Assembly: GCF_910592395.1 (NCBI RefSeq)
Contig: NC_088324.1
Coordinates: 1,178,001 to 1,242,000, forward strand
Length of the DNA: 64,000 nt
DNA from: Lineus longissimus
Lineage: Eukaryota; Nemertea; Pilidiophora; Heteronemertea; Lineidae
Direction of reading: 5' to 3'
Part shown: positions 11,756-24,105 of the stretch, piece after piece
How positions within the stretch are numbered: position 1 is the stretch's first letter
Layout: each line of letters begins with the position of its first letter
Position numbers and translations under genes: made by a program
The notes under the pieces: generated by a model
Database searches by the model: none
Told to the model about the DNA's origin: nothing
What the model saw: the letters and a program-made list of their open reading frames with translations, nothing else

Positions 11756-13302
11756 CTCAACCTGCCATAGTTCAATACTCACACTGATGCGGGCGAATAC
11801 GCGGGTCATAGTCGGTGAGAAGCGTGTCTAGGAATGTCTGAATAGTGTCATTACTTGTAGCTTGGCTGCAATGACAGCAAACATAGAAAGTTGGTGTGAG
11901 GGTATTGTGGTGAAATCATAGAATAACCATCACATGATCCGTCACTGCTGGTGGCCGACAGTGGTGGTCAACAGGTCAAAATCTGTTTCTACATTTAAGA
12001 TAACTCCGCCCCTGAGACACTTGTACAAGTATAAACGCTTGTAGAAGTGACGTTGGAATCTTGTGGGTTTTTTTTCATTCAAAAAGTTTCAACAAGAGTT
12101 CAACAGAGTTGATAAATTGAAAATTAGCTGACGTGACTTTCGAAGGTGATGTTACAACCCGGCAAGGACGATTTTTGATACAGCTGTCTTACCTTTGTCG
12201 AAACATAACAAGGAATAAGGTAACTAAGTATATCCATCCGTCTCCCATCATGGCGAGCACTTTCTATACCCTCGCAAGTGTACAATGAAACTTGGAAGCG
12301 AGCATTTGTAATCAATAGTACTAACAACAAATTTTCATGTTTTGTTTTGAAATTATCGAACTATTAGCTGGCATTAGCCGGAAGCCTTTCATCAGTTCAA
12401 GCGTTTTAATGCCTTTGTAAGCGAACTGGTATGTATTTTAAACTATTTTCGCATAGTTTTTCCTCCTCTCGCAAAGCTGCGCTTCATTAAGTTCTTGTTT
12501 TGTCATATTTTCCTATCATTATGCAATACACAAATACCTCATTGAACCACTATTTTAAGTGCCTCATAATCAGAGGTGTGTTAATGTATTAAGCTATTAA
12601 TAAATGTCCGTTCATTGAGTTTATTGACAATGTGTATTATTATGACTTTCTATATTATTTCTAGTTTTGACGCACGAGCTTTATCTTTACTAGAAAAGTT
12701 ACCCGTGGTATGGCTTAAGCCACAACCACATTAGCAATTTTTCTTCAGCAAGATATGAGACATTTTGGTTCCTGAGTCTCCAACAGATGGCAGGGCGGAA
12801 GGTGCAAAGTGACTGCTCTTCAGTGGTCTGTCACTTTGTTCGCTACTGATGACGTCATCAACACGGAACGGTCAACTTCGGCAATTTCCGGCAATTTCCG
12901 TGAGTTTTAGATCAGACAAAATTCCTGAATAACGCTAAAAAGTCCACATTCCCGGCAAATGTTTAGACTGAGAATCGATCATTTTGTGAACGGAAAGGTA
13001 GTGAAAGGTTAGGTGAAGTTTCAAAGAGACAGTGCGCACGGTTGCCGTGATTTCCTTGGAAGTCTATAGATTTAGTAGTGTAGATGGCCATTAAGATTTC
13101 TGAAACTTTCCAATTTTCGGCAAGCAGGTAGATATAAAAGATTAATGCTGTGTGCCATGATGAAATATACATGTAGTATTCTTACTATGCAAAACAGTTG
13201 GAGTCGTGAATAACGTGAATGAGTTGCGATTACTTTGTAATCTTTTTGCAAATGTGATGACCAAGATCTCCGTCTCCGTCTTCGATTTGAATTAGACTTT
13301 GA
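11756..13302. other. Gene-free stretch
   Basis: Apart from the third copy of the roughly 70-bp repeat (11770-11855) and a duplicated GGCAATTTCC near 12880-12900, I see nothing supportable. The minus-strand frames here lack domains and splice context. Confidence 0.4.
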
Positions 13303-14012
13303 TTCCATCCTATAGATGTCACAAAGAGACACCCTGGTTACAATGATCCCCTCCTACAGATGTCACAATAAGACACCCTGGTTACAGCGATCCCCTCCTA
13401 TAGATGTCGCAATGAGACACCCTGGTTACAACGATCCCCTCCTACAGATGTCATAATGAGACACCCTGGTTACAGCGATCCCCTCCTACAGATGTCACAA
13501 TGAGACCCCTGGTTACAACGATCCCCTCCTACAGATGTCACAATGAGACACCCTGGTTACAACGATCCCCTCCTACAGATGTCACAATGAGACACCCTGG
13601 TTACAACGATCCCCTCCTACAGATGTCATAATGAGACACCCTGGTTACAGCGATCCCCTCCTACAGATGTCACAATGAGACACCCTGGTTACAACGATCC
13701 CCTCCTACAGATGTCACAATGAGACACCCTGGTTACAACGATCCCCTCCTACAGATGTCACAATGAGACACCCTGGTTACAACGATCCCCTCCTATAGAT
13801 GTCACAATGAGACACCCTGGTTACAACGATCCCCTCCTACAGATGTCACAATGAGACACCCTGGTTACAACGATCCCCTCCTACAGATGTCACAATGAGA
13901 CACCCTGGTTACAACGATCCCCTCCTACAGATGTCACAAAGAGACACCCTGGTTACAACGATCCCCTCCTACAGATGTCGCAATGAGACACCCTGGCTAC
14001 AACGAATCCCTC
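13303..14012. repeat. 44-bp minisatellite, about 16 copies
   Basis: The unit contains CCTCCTACAGATGTCACAAT and GAGACACCCTGGTTACAACG. Variants are mostly single-base (ATAG/ACAG, CGCAA/CACAA/CATAA). 44 is not a multiple of three, so frames cycle and no long coding frame forms. Confidence 0.95.
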
Positions 14013-14929
14013 GGCATAACCGTGATAACGATCACATGACTTGCATCCCAGGGATTCGAAACTACGCAGGTGCCTTTGGTGTGTTTATGGCAACTGGTTC
14101 CGTTGTTGTGAAATTTTTCTGTCAAGCCGGAGAAAGCGCGTCCCAAGTCTCGATGAAGTAAGGAGAGGATATAAGAGTTAAGCTACAGGATGGGCCAGAA
14201 TTATTTTCCCTTGCACAATAGAACTATATGGTGCATCCATCGTGTGAGGGAAAATAATTCTGGTCCCCCCTTTAGAATAAGTTGTGCCCAGATTACTCTT
14301 GTTTCAGCCTCTTTGATAAAACAGTACTGGTAAAGAGAGAGGGTACAGCAACCTCCAAATGCCGATTTAACCAAGAAACATTGATCTTTGGTTGTCCCCC
14401 ATACTAACGTCACAGGCCTAGACGTGTATCAGTCACGTGTATCAGCAGTGTAAATACATGTATAAGCCACCCGAAGCATCTCACAAACCGTCACTGCGAT
14501 AAACCTTTAGTGACTACATGATATTTCCTAAATTGTCCCATGGGCCAATTTTCAAAAATAAACATGGCCACAGGGGATAATTTGGGTAAATTCCTTCATG
14601 CAGGCTTTCTTTTTGACAGTGAGATTGCTCTTGTTTTAACCTCTCTGGATCATGCAGCACTGGTAAAAAGAGATGAAGCCGAGTTAACCCAGAAACAGTG
14701 CTCCTATGTAACACCTGTGGTAGTTCCCCACGTTTCAGTGTTTTACAAGCGCGTTTGGCAGCAAGAGAGACCATGACTTTTTGATATCGGCAACCACAGA
14801 AAAAAAGTCAACCTTTCTTTCAATGAGAGAAACACTCAGTAACGGAAACAAAAATATCATCGTGAATAATTTTCCTGTATGTGAAAAATGAAAAATGGAG
14901 TCTGTTCGTGGCCCCACGCTTTATGCTAA
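14013..14929. other. Non-coding stretch with hairpin and a diverged local duplication
   Basis: A 17-bp inverted repeat (CCAGAATTATTTTCCCT at 14195-14211 and AGGGAAAATAATTCTGG at 14247-14263) can form a hairpin with a loop of about 35 bases. The block 14281-14400 resembles 14610-14715, sharing AGATT.CTCTTGTTT and the CACTGGTAAA / TTAACC.AGAAAC blocks, as an old duplication. The last part is the 3' flank of the GPCR gene on the minus strand. Confidence 0.55.
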
Positions 14930-16158
14930 TTACGAACGGCGCAAACACCGGAAGATATTTTTGACATCATTCCTGTGGTTCTTCCCTCCACCAAGTACGT
15001 AGATGTAAAAATTGCACGCATGATTCAAGTTGTTAAACTGGACCATATACCAGTTCTCAAGATAAAACCTCAACGCCCAGTAAGGATTACGCATGTCATA
15101 CATCGCATTGATGTACGGTGAGGCCTGAAGCAGATCATACACAGCCAGTGGTGAAATGCATATGACGAAAGCGGCCGAAATCAACATGAGCATCCTTGTC
15201 AACTGAACCTCCTTTCCACTCTTGGCTCCATCAGTCATCCCTGTCCGCCTCTTCGCAGCTAGTTTCAGCTCCAAAGCGATTAGAATATTTGACACAAATA
15301 CAACCGTGAAAGGTAGAATAGTAGCAAAAATCACCTCTAAAGATTTAATCAAAACATCCTTCCAAGTTGACGAATTATAATTTGGGACGAAGAAGTAGCT
15401 ATTCCAAGCAGCCAGTAGGATGGTTATTGCGATGATGACTTTCTTTGCTTTTGAGGGGTTGCATACTGTTTTCGCCGCTAGGGGGTGCAACACGACATAG
15501 GCGCGGTCGACCGTCATGGCTGCAAGGGTCAGCTTCGACGACTTGGAGAATTCAAAGAGGAGGAATATGATGACACTGAAATGAAATCACGATCACGACT
15601 ATATTGGACGTAAGACGTATAACAGTGTGTCCTTCTTGGAGAGATCCGATACCCAATCAGCACACCGCTGAAATAATGATGCTAGATACATTAGCGCAAC
15701 CAAGTATGTCTTACGTTTCGACTAACCTGAAATCTACCTGTCGTGTCCTTCTTGAGTCTTACACCCAAACACTATGCTGCAAAAGCGCTGGTAATAGATA
15801 GGTTAGCGCTATTCAGTCAGTCTCTTATATCGGCTTACCTGAAGACCATGTCTCTGTGCTCCTTTGAAAGGTCCCACACCAATACCTCGTGCTGCCAGAG
15901 TATCGTATGAATTAAGAACACCATCAAATAAACTGTGTCCTCCACTCCTAGCGCCGTCATGTACACACACGTACTTATTCTCCGATTCTCCTCCTTGTTC
16001 GTGATAGCAACCAGTAGCATGTTGCCGACCAAACCAAAAGCAATGATCAAAAGTGGAACCCATTTTTGCGAGAAGACCAGAACTTGCGCCATTGTGGCGC
16101 AGATAGACCCGGGGCAGTATAATTCATCTTGCTGCGAGTCTGTTTGGTTATCCATCAT
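14930..16158 (-). CDS. Rhodopsin-like (class A) G-protein-coupled receptor, two exons
   Basis: Exon 1 is 16158-15839 and exon 2 is 15575-14930, joined across a GTAAGC..TTTCAG intron. Together they encode 321 residues with stop. Seven hydrophobic segments are visible. TM1 (about 33-52) carries the GN pair (LVGNMLLV), and TM3 ends at residues 130-132 as DRA where most class A receptors have DRY. TM7 ends NFYIY in place of NPxxY and is followed by a short basic tail. The N-terminus is short with one N-glycosylation site (NQT). This layout is typical of small invertebrate neuropeptide-type orphan receptors at the plasma membrane. Odd points: I find no cysteine at the usual TM3 start nor in the second extracellular loop, so the conserved disulfide seems absent. 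The ligand cannot be named. Confidence 0.85.
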
Positions 16159-17578
16159 AACAATCCCGAATAAATCTAAAAGAGAATTTCCAAATCAATG
16201 GACCAATTATATCAATAAATATGATTTTAGAAATATTGCCAGAGAACGTCTTTGTTTCCAAAAACACAAACTATCTTAATATAAAGCCCTACCGAGTATT
16301 TAATGCAATATTGCGTCGACTTCGTTGACCTTAGTACGCATTAGCCAAATGGCTTCTTTTTAGATTTTTAGTCAGTTTTTTATTTTCTGTCAGAATATTC
16401 TATTGATTGAAAGGCTGTTTTTACAAGAGTGTATAGTAGGACGTAACTTTCCGCATCCGCAGCCTAAAAACAAATCTTAATCATCCCGTTTGGTTTACGA
16501 TAAGAGAAACCGAGTTGGTTTCTCTAAGGTAAATCGTACGGGATATGGATGATCCACTTCAAACTTGGAGCAGACCATGGCCAATTTCAGTAACAATTAA
16601 AACTTAGTACCTACATGGATTCGCCGTGGCGATGCTGATGTGTTCACCTCATTGACTTATGAGAAATAAGACCTTTGCGTACTTTACTTGCGTCGCTAAT
16701 GAAAACGCAGATAACCCGCAGATGTGTCATGAACCCGGTTTTTGTCTCATGTTTACCGCCTGCGGGAACATGATTTCTTTCGTGATTTGTTCCTGTTTTT
16801 CACATTATGACATGTGTAATAGGATGCCAGTACCGGAGGGGGTAACCCAAGTAGCCTATTGTCACAATTCAGCTACTTTCCAAAAAGGAAAAAACGAGGT
16901 CGACTCGGAGTTGACGTATATAATTTTTTCAGCGTTTTTTACTGGTTATAGTAAATTCAAAGTACAAAGACTTCAGGAAAGTTGAACTATAGCGCTGTCG
17001 ATGTTTTTGTGGTGTATCTCGGAAGTAAAGGTTTTAGAGCTTTTGGAAACTTTATAAAGAGTTTTTGGGAACTAACATCAAAAAATTAACATCATGTTGG
17101 CTAACGTGGTGGCTAACTCTGAACAGCTCAATTTTAACGTTACGTTAGATTAAGTAACATTTTGAGGTTTAACGTGAAATATTAAGATAACATGTTAAGT
17201 CATGGGATTTCGAACAACCAGGCCTGCAGAGCTAGAAACGTTGGGGGAAGTACCTAGGTATCGGCCTGATTGGAAACTGACAAGAGATGCAGGCCAGACT
17301 TGACACTGCACATTTCAATGTGTCTATACTTGTTCAGTTGGCATTCCTGCACGTGACAAATATAGATGAATTCAGTGGATAACAAACTGCAAAATTCATC
17401 GGTACCAAGTTGATATCGGTGTTTGAGAGAAAGCAATCCCCCCACGATTCAAGGCGCCGATGAACATTTTCCTGTTGACCAACCAACCTCGTCACCAGGG
17501 TGTATTTACATAGTGATTGACCCCTTTATTTCGTTGCAGCTGCCACGTCTGTTCCATGGATGTAAATTCTACTTCTCG
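16159..17578. other. Gene-free stretch upstream of the GPCR
   Basis: This holds the presumed promoter side of the minus-strand GPCR. The 108-codon frame at 16659-16985 has no recognisable domain and no splice context. I see no clear TATA box. Confidence 0.4.
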
Positions 17579-17701
17579 GGAACCATCCACGCACCGACAC
17601 CGGGATCCATCCACGCACCGACACCGGGATCCATCCACGCACCGACACCGGGATCCATCCACGCACCGACACCGGGATCCATCCACGCACCGACACCGGG
17701 A
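17579..17701. repeat. 24-bp minisatellite, 5 copies
   Basis: Near-perfect units of GGGATCCATCCACGCACCGA plus CACC. The period is divisible by three, so both strands are open by default (GSIHAPTP on plus). It is too short and isolated to call coding. Confidence 0.95.
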
Positions 17702-17866
17702 AAAAAAGAACTAGTACAGTAAAGTTGGCAAAGAGTGGTGGCGCCTCTACTGAATCGTGAACCAAATCTTAAAAATGTCAACCCGAATTACGTAAGTCAT
17801 AACTGTTCCGTATCGCGCCAAATCGGGCTCGTATCTTGCTGATTGTTGTTACTTCGATCAGATTAA

Positions 17867-18239
17867 TGCAAGTATCAATTCGTGTCTTGTACCCCCCCCC
17901 CCCTCCTCAAGGGTACGACACCTTATCACCCTATAACGACATCTTAAGGCTCAAGCATCACCCTTTTTTCACCAATGCTACTTTTTCTTTCGTCAAGACA
18001 TCACCATCAACAATATATCAGTTATCACCGTCATATAAAGTAACCGAACTAATTTTACTGGGTAAGGCTGTATGTTCGACAAGACATCGACACATTAGCA
18101 TCCTTATTCTTTCCAGCTTCGCCAAATTTTCACTAAAGGAAAAATAAATACTACTCAAGCATCGGCAAAGATTAGTGGTGATAGCTTAACTACCCTTGTG
18201 GAGGGGGGGGGGGGTACAAGAAACGAATTGATACTTGCA
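17867..18239. mobile_element. 373-bp MITE with TAA target duplication (Harbinger-like)
   Basis: Arms at 17867-17911 and 18193-18239 are inverted copies beginning TGCAAGTATCAATTCG and including a C/G homopolymer run (CTTGTACCCCC...). TAA flanks both ends (17864-17866 and 18240-18242). A 3-bp TAA duplication is the PIF/Harbinger hallmark. There is no coding region inside. Confidence 0.82.
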
Positions 18240-18565
18240 TAAGACGCAGCGTCACTTTCGTGTGCGTACGGCACCGACCACTTGGTTCATGGAATGCGTA
18301 TCTAGGTTTGAACTGCTTGATCTGCCAGAAGGTAATTAACACAGACTGAACTTTAACTTGTTCACGGAGAGTATTTGTGAGCAGCACCATCGCAGACATC
18401 ATATTGGATTGAAGTTTGAGATTTACAACATGTACAATAGCATTTTCTAACAATTCATATCCTCAAATCTAAACAGCACTTATTGTATCACACACTGACG
18501 ATATTTTTTTCCTGCATGTCATTTTGTTTTATTTTATTGCTGCATGGATGTCCAGTCCCAGTCAC

Positions 18566-18941
18566 AATAGCATTCCGCGAAGATGACGTCACTGCAGCTG
18601 CTGCCCTCTATTTCCCTATCGCTGAATTACAGGCAATGTCGGACAAACATGCGGTTTCGTAATGGATTCAGGCTTTCTAACTAGGGCAGTTAGATTCAAT
18701 CTGGCACATGTCCGAGTGTTGGAAATACATTACTACATAATTGTTCTGAATATTTCTCTCTCTGACTCTATGGTATCATTCATGCTAAAAACATTGCAGG
18801 GTCAAAGATAATTGACCTTGAAATAAGCTCAAATGCGTAGAAATAAGTGTCGATGTCCGACTGTCACGTGACTAAAACGTCATCAATATCTTATGCAAAT
18901 GACCTTGTGAGCTATAAATAGTAACTTCGCGGAATGCTATT
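18566..18941. mobile_element. Inverted-repeat element, 17-bp perfect arms
   Basis: AATAGCATTCCGCGAAG at 18566-18582 is exactly mirrored by CTTCGCGGAATGCTATT at 18925-18941. The interior is AT-rich and non-coding. I could not see a clear target duplication. It could be a small MITE. Confidence 0.6.
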
Positions 18942-19062
18942 GACATACCCGTTTCTCCGACCTGCTACAGCTTAAAACAAGTGTTGTGTACATATCGCTG
19001 ACACACATGAAACATGGTGATCCTTCTGTGAGCAAGGTGCATGTTAGTTGGTTCATAGCTTA

Positions 19063-19755
19063 AGTCCTGTGTACACTGGACACATTTTAGGATACAAGTG
19101 GACACAACACAAGTGGATACACGATGTTTCCAAAAATTTCAATAGTGTACACAGGGTAACAATTTTCTCGACACAAGTTGCCACATTTGTGTCCACTTGT
19201 TGCAAATAAATTGAAATGCAATTATTTGGACACATGTTTCCAAATGTATCCTAGTTCTGACCAATCAGAAATCAGCTTCAAGTCAGCTGATCTACCTGTA
19301 GATGGGTGTCCTTCTTCTTTATATGCGGTTCTACCTTCGCTAGCAGTTCATCAAATGATGTCTCGTCCATTCTGAGGAATTTTTGTAGGAGGGTTTGTCC
19401 CCAATCCTCAGCTCTTTCAGCAGACAATGATAGACCTATGTCTTTCTCTCAATGTTATCCATGGCCATGTCCACAGTCTCTTTTCTTTCAACCTCTGTGC
19501 CCTCCTTCTCTCCAAAATCACTGTAAAAATTACCGCTGCAGCTGCCACAACAAATTTTTTTCCTCTTTGTAGGAGCCATTTTTCTTCAGGAAATATGCTT
19601 TCCCGCTTATTTTCTGGACACATCTAGCAACATGTATCCAAACATGTATCCAAACTTGTTACCTAGTGTATACAAGGCCTAATTTTTGTGTCTGGTTGTG
19701 TCCACTTGTGTTGTGTCCTGTTGTTTCCTGAAATGTTGTCAGTGTACACAGAGCT
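19063..19755. mobile_element. Harbinger deletion derivative with about 60-bp TIRs
   Basis: The left end (AGTCCTGTGTACACTGGACA...) and right end (...TGTACACAGAGCT) are inverted copies for about 60 bp, sharing GGACACAACACAAGTGGA. Inside, minus strand 19417-19530 encodes a remnant of the Harbinger transposase N-terminus (ILERRRAQRLKEKRLWTWPW). The flanks are TTA on the left and TAG on the right, so the expected 3-bp duplication is not intact. It is related in ends and content to the element at 58169-58835. Confidence 0.8.
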
Positions 19756-21540
19756 TAGGCAAAGGTGACCCAATTCTTTATTTAAAGGGGCAGGTTTCAA
19801 TGCCATCTGTATAGCCAATTGAAAGACATACCCGATTTTCACTGAATACCCTGCATAACACTCTACTACCAGTTTTACCTGTTCAGCCTGAATACACATT
19901 TTGAACATAGTCGTTTCGTCAGTACGACCTGTTCAGTCAGCATCTGGCTGCCTGGTGGAAGCGCTAGGCATATCATGCTTACTCAGAAAGAAGCCTCTCC
20001 CAATATTATTTCCGCCACGAGTTTCATTACATTTGACGTATTTTCGATGATTAAGGGCAAAAACGATTCACGTGCGGGGAGTGTCACTCACGTACAGATG
20101 GATGATGGCCCCAGAATTTTGCTCCGAATGAACCTACATGATTAAGTCTACGCCTTGAACATATGTAGTTTGTAAGTTTGTAAGAACCGTGTTCTTTCAT
20201 TGTGAAATAGCTTGTCGATACTGCAACTGTGGGATTGAGTAGGGTCTAGTTGGTGAAAACGATGACTTTCGTATGAGAATTTGTGCACTTAAGGTTTAGG
20301 GAGATGATATCCTTTCATGGCAGTTGAGGTCTCTGTATGAATTAGAATGCCTTATATATTGATTGACAACTTATAATTGCTATCAAACACCAGGTTTCTC
20401 CAAACCTTCTGGTGGCTTTTTCAGACGTAAGACATCAGTTAGTCATGTTAGTCTACAACGACAACGCGAAGTGATTTTTACTCTACTGAAAAGCAAACTA
20501 TAACGTCAAAATCTGGACTATATAGCAATTTATTTTCAACTTTCTACATTTATGGCGGAGGAGATATTTACGATGATACTCTGAAAAATGTTCTCGACTG
20601 GAATTCTATCGACCAAAAGGATGTGGAAGGCAAAATAAATATCATTGAATATAATGATAACATATAAGGTAGAATGGGGTACAAATAAACCGGGGCTACA
20701 ATTACCCCATTCTAACCTACAAAACAACATGGCTGGAATCATTTCAAATTCCATGAAATATCAATTAAATAGTGCATTTTGTTGTTGATAAATACAAGTA
20801 TAAGTTAACGAAATAATAATTTTTTTTGAAATCCAACTCCTTGAAAATAAGTTTTTGAAGGTTCTCCACATGGTCTCATCACAATGTTTTGAACCATAGA
20901 TTGAGCATTTAAGACGGCCAGGGAAAACAGCGACTTAACCGTGCGGAAAAGTGTTTCCAGACCTACAAAACTTGACATTTTATAATACGATGAATTAAAA
21001 AGGCAATTTTTTAATGATAACATAATAAACGTGATGACAATACATCCTCATGCAATCAAAAATTCCTCGTGCACTTTGAAAAGTCCCCCTGATATTGTTC
21101 TGATCTAAATCCTGTCATGGATCGCACTATCGCTGTTGGATGAATTCAACACACTCCCAGGTAAATGTTCGTGGATTGACTGACATCAGAAAGTCAAGAG
21201 AAACAAGACTACAGCTACATGGACGGAAGGAGTTCTTTGGTATATAGCCCGCGGCGTTATTCATGGTCTCTCGCTGCCGGTGTAGAAGTTTAAAATGTCC
21301 TAGGATAAAATGTCCGGGAACAAAGGATTCTATTATGCGCTTCAATCTCTGAGCTATTGACGGTCAGGGTCTCTATAGAACCATATTGCAGAATACAATA
21401 GGGCCGGACACTTTTTCCGGGGGGACACTTTTTACTTTTACACCGGTCTACAGACACATCACACACTGGATGAACTGAAAAGAAAGAACAAATCATTACA
21501 ACATTGGTCCTCCAGGCAAAGTAATATGTCTAGTCTGATG
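19756..21540. other. Gene-free stretch
   Basis: No domain-bearing frame. Around 21293-21435 the motif AAATGTCC and its GGACACTTTTT relatives recur, suggesting a worn repeat. Nothing else is supportable. Confidence 0.4.
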
Positions 21541-22420
21541 TTCAGTCTCCTCCAAGGGATCCGCAATATCCAGACAGAGAAACCTGTCTTAGTGACTTTG
21601 GTCTCCACCAAGTGAACCTCCAGGCAGAGAGACCTGTCTTCTCTGAGGTTAGTGACTTTGGTCTCCACCAAGTGAACCTCCAGGCAGAGAGACCTGTCTT
21701 CTCTGAGGTTAGTGACTTTGGTCTCCACCAAGTGAACCTCCAGGCAGAGAGACCTGTCTTCTCTGAGGTTAGTGACTTTGGTCTCCACCAAGCGAACCTC
21801 CAGGCAGAGATACCTGTCTTCTCTGAGGTTAGTGACTTTGGTCTCCACCAAGTGAACCTCCAGGCAGAGAGACCTGTCTTCTCTGAGGTTAATGACTTCG
21901 GTCTCCACCAAGTGAACCTCCAGGCAGAGAGACCTGTCTTCTCTGAGGTTAGTGACTTTGGTCTCCACCAAGTGAACCTCCAGGCAGAGGGACCTGTCTT
22001 CACTGAGGTTAGTGACTTTGGTCTCCACCAAGTGAACCTCCAGGCTGAGAGAGCTGTCTTCACTGAGGATAGCGTCTTTGGTCTCCACCAAGCGAACCTC
22101 CAGGCAGAGAGACCTGTCTTCTCTGAGGTTAGTGACTTTGGTCTCCACCAAGCGAACCTCCAGGCAGAGAGACCTGTCTTCTCTGAGGTTAGTGACTTTG
22201 GTCTCCACCAAGTGAACCTCCAGGCAGAGAGACCTGTCTTCTCCGAGGTTAGTGACTTTGGTCTCCACCAAGCGAACCTCCAGGCAGAGGGACCTGTCTT
22301 CTCTGAGGTTAGTGACTTTGGTCTCCACCAAGCGAACCTCCAGGCAGAGAGAGCTGTCTTCTCTGAGGATAGCGTCTTTAGTCTCCGCCAAGTGAGCCTC
22401 CAGGCAGAGACCTGCGTGAA
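21541..22420. repeat. 60-bp minisatellite, 13 full units, open on both strands
   Basis: Thirteen full 60-bp units lie at 21601-22380, with degenerate edge units on both sides. As 60 is divisible by three, a 334-codon frame (plus, NLQAERPVFSEVSDFGLHQV repeat) and a 328-codon frame (minus, CLEVHLVETKVTNLREDRSL) both stay open. Variant sites such as AAGTGAAC/AAGCGAAC change the amino acid on either strand (V/A on plus, H/R on minus), which does not look like protein-level selection. I see no signal peptide, domain or splice context, so I favour non-coding. Confidence 0.93.
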
Positions 22421-22974
22421 ATGGGAGAGACCACTGTTGGCGCACAGTACAGCGAAGCGTTATTTAAGCTTGTACAGATATATATCTGTCACTAATCAAA
22501 CCCGAGTGAATCCCCTAATTGTGTACGCACATCAGACCCCGAACGACCAGCGATTGGACCCCCCAGCTCCTACCTCCCCCTCTATTCACATGCAAGTGGC
22601 AAGAGAAATTTTCTGAAATGGCACTTACATCATCATAACCGAATTCTGTTCGTCCTGTCTCTTGGCCGTTGTGGTTCATCCGGTCACGCGCACGAAAGGC
22701 TTCTGTAACATGAATATAGCTGGATCAATAAAAGTGGGGTTGACTCGAGTGTCGACAGCATACCAGATTCTATTCACTGCACGTGGCATCTCGGCCAACG
22801 GTAATGAGGATAGGTGGAGACATGTACGAGTGCGTGCCACTTGTCTTGGTTGATGTGACATGGCTCGTGACAAACACTATATTTTGTCTACTAATGGTTA
22901 ACCTCTCCTGTTGTGTGTGTAGCTGCGGGCCTGGCGTACTGCCAATGTCAGGTAATTTTTCGTCCAAGCCTGAC
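22421..22974. other. Spacer between two minisatellites
   Basis: No recognisable gene. Short frames are open on both strands without domains. Confidence 0.4.
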
Positions 22975-23665
22975 TGACTATCAGGCTTTGCTCTCACCTT
23001 TGTATGCTCAGAGTCATCGAGCTGTGCTCTCACCGGTGTATGCTCGGAGTCATCAAGCTATGCTCTCACCTGTGTATGCTCGGAGTCGTCAAGCCATGCT
23101 CTCACCTGTGTATGCTTAAAGCCATCAAGCTCTGCTCTCACCTGTGTATGCTCGGAGTCGTCAAGCTATGCTCTCACCTGTGTATGCTTGAAGTAGTCAA
23201 GCTATGCTCTCACCTGTGTATGCTCAGAGTCATCAAGCTATGCTCTCACCTGTGTATGCTCGGAGTCATCAAGCTATGCTCTTACCTGTATATGCTCGGA
23301 GTCATCAAGCTATGCTCTAGTCTGTGTATGCTCAGAGTCATCAAGCCATTATCTTACCTGTGTATGCTCAGAGTCATCAAGCTATGCTCTAGTCTGTGTA
23401 TGCTCAGAGTCATCAAGCCATTATCTTACCTGTGTATGCTCAGAGTCATCAAGCCATTATCTCACCTGTGTATGCTCAGAGTCATCAAGCCATTATCTTA
23501 CCTGTGTATTCTCAGAGTCATCAAGCCATTATCTTACCTGTGTATGCTCAGAGTCATCAAGCCATTATCTTACCTGTGTATGCTCAGAGTCATCGAGCTA
23601 TGCTCTTACCTGTGTATGCTCAGAGTCATCAAGCCATGCTCTTACCTGTGTATGCTCGGAGTCGC
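22975..23665. repeat. 36-bp minisatellite, about 19 copies
   Basis: The unit contains CCTGTGTATGCTCAGAGTCA and TCAAGC(C/T)AT.  The period is divisible by three, giving a long plus frame of 12-residue repeats (MLRVIKPLSYLC). Variants CTATGCTCTCA and CCATTATCTTA are clustered (left half and right half), showing local spreading of subtypes. No coding evidence. Confidence 0.93.
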
Positions 23666-24105
23666 ACTGAAAGTGCCACAAAGTCATCAAAGGCAATAAG
23701 GCATCGGCCGTCATCTAATGCACGCGAGTAACGTTTGAGTAGTGTTGTTACGGCTTTCTGAGAAAGGTTGTACCCTGTAAATCAATTACAAATCTATAGA
23801 TCAAAAACTTTCGCGTTGCACAATCATGTTTTTATATTTTGACTTCAAAATTGAGATATTCATAATGCAAAGATTTCCCTGACTTTCCCGCACTTAATCT
23901 GCTTGGTGTATAACTTGGTCTGCTTTGGTGTGGAACCAAATTCTGTCTCTCAAGACTTTATAAAATCATCTGACCTCACGATATTGAGTGCAGCATGGCT
24001 GGTTTCTCTCGAAGATTTCAATAATCACACAATCATTTTACCCCAGCTTCTCATTCAATATATCAAACCCGGGAAACATTTTGATTGAAAATATTTTCCC
24101 TCCGA
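23666..24105. other. 3' flank of the calpain-like gene
   Basis: AT-rich non-coding sequence on the 3' side of the minus-strand penta-EF-hand gene. I see no further exon. Confidence 0.4.

Noticed and set aside
21459-22616. 334- and 328-codon frames in the 60-bp array as a protein gene
   Set aside because: Open on both strands by period alone; unit differences are non-synonymous on both strands; no flanking domain.
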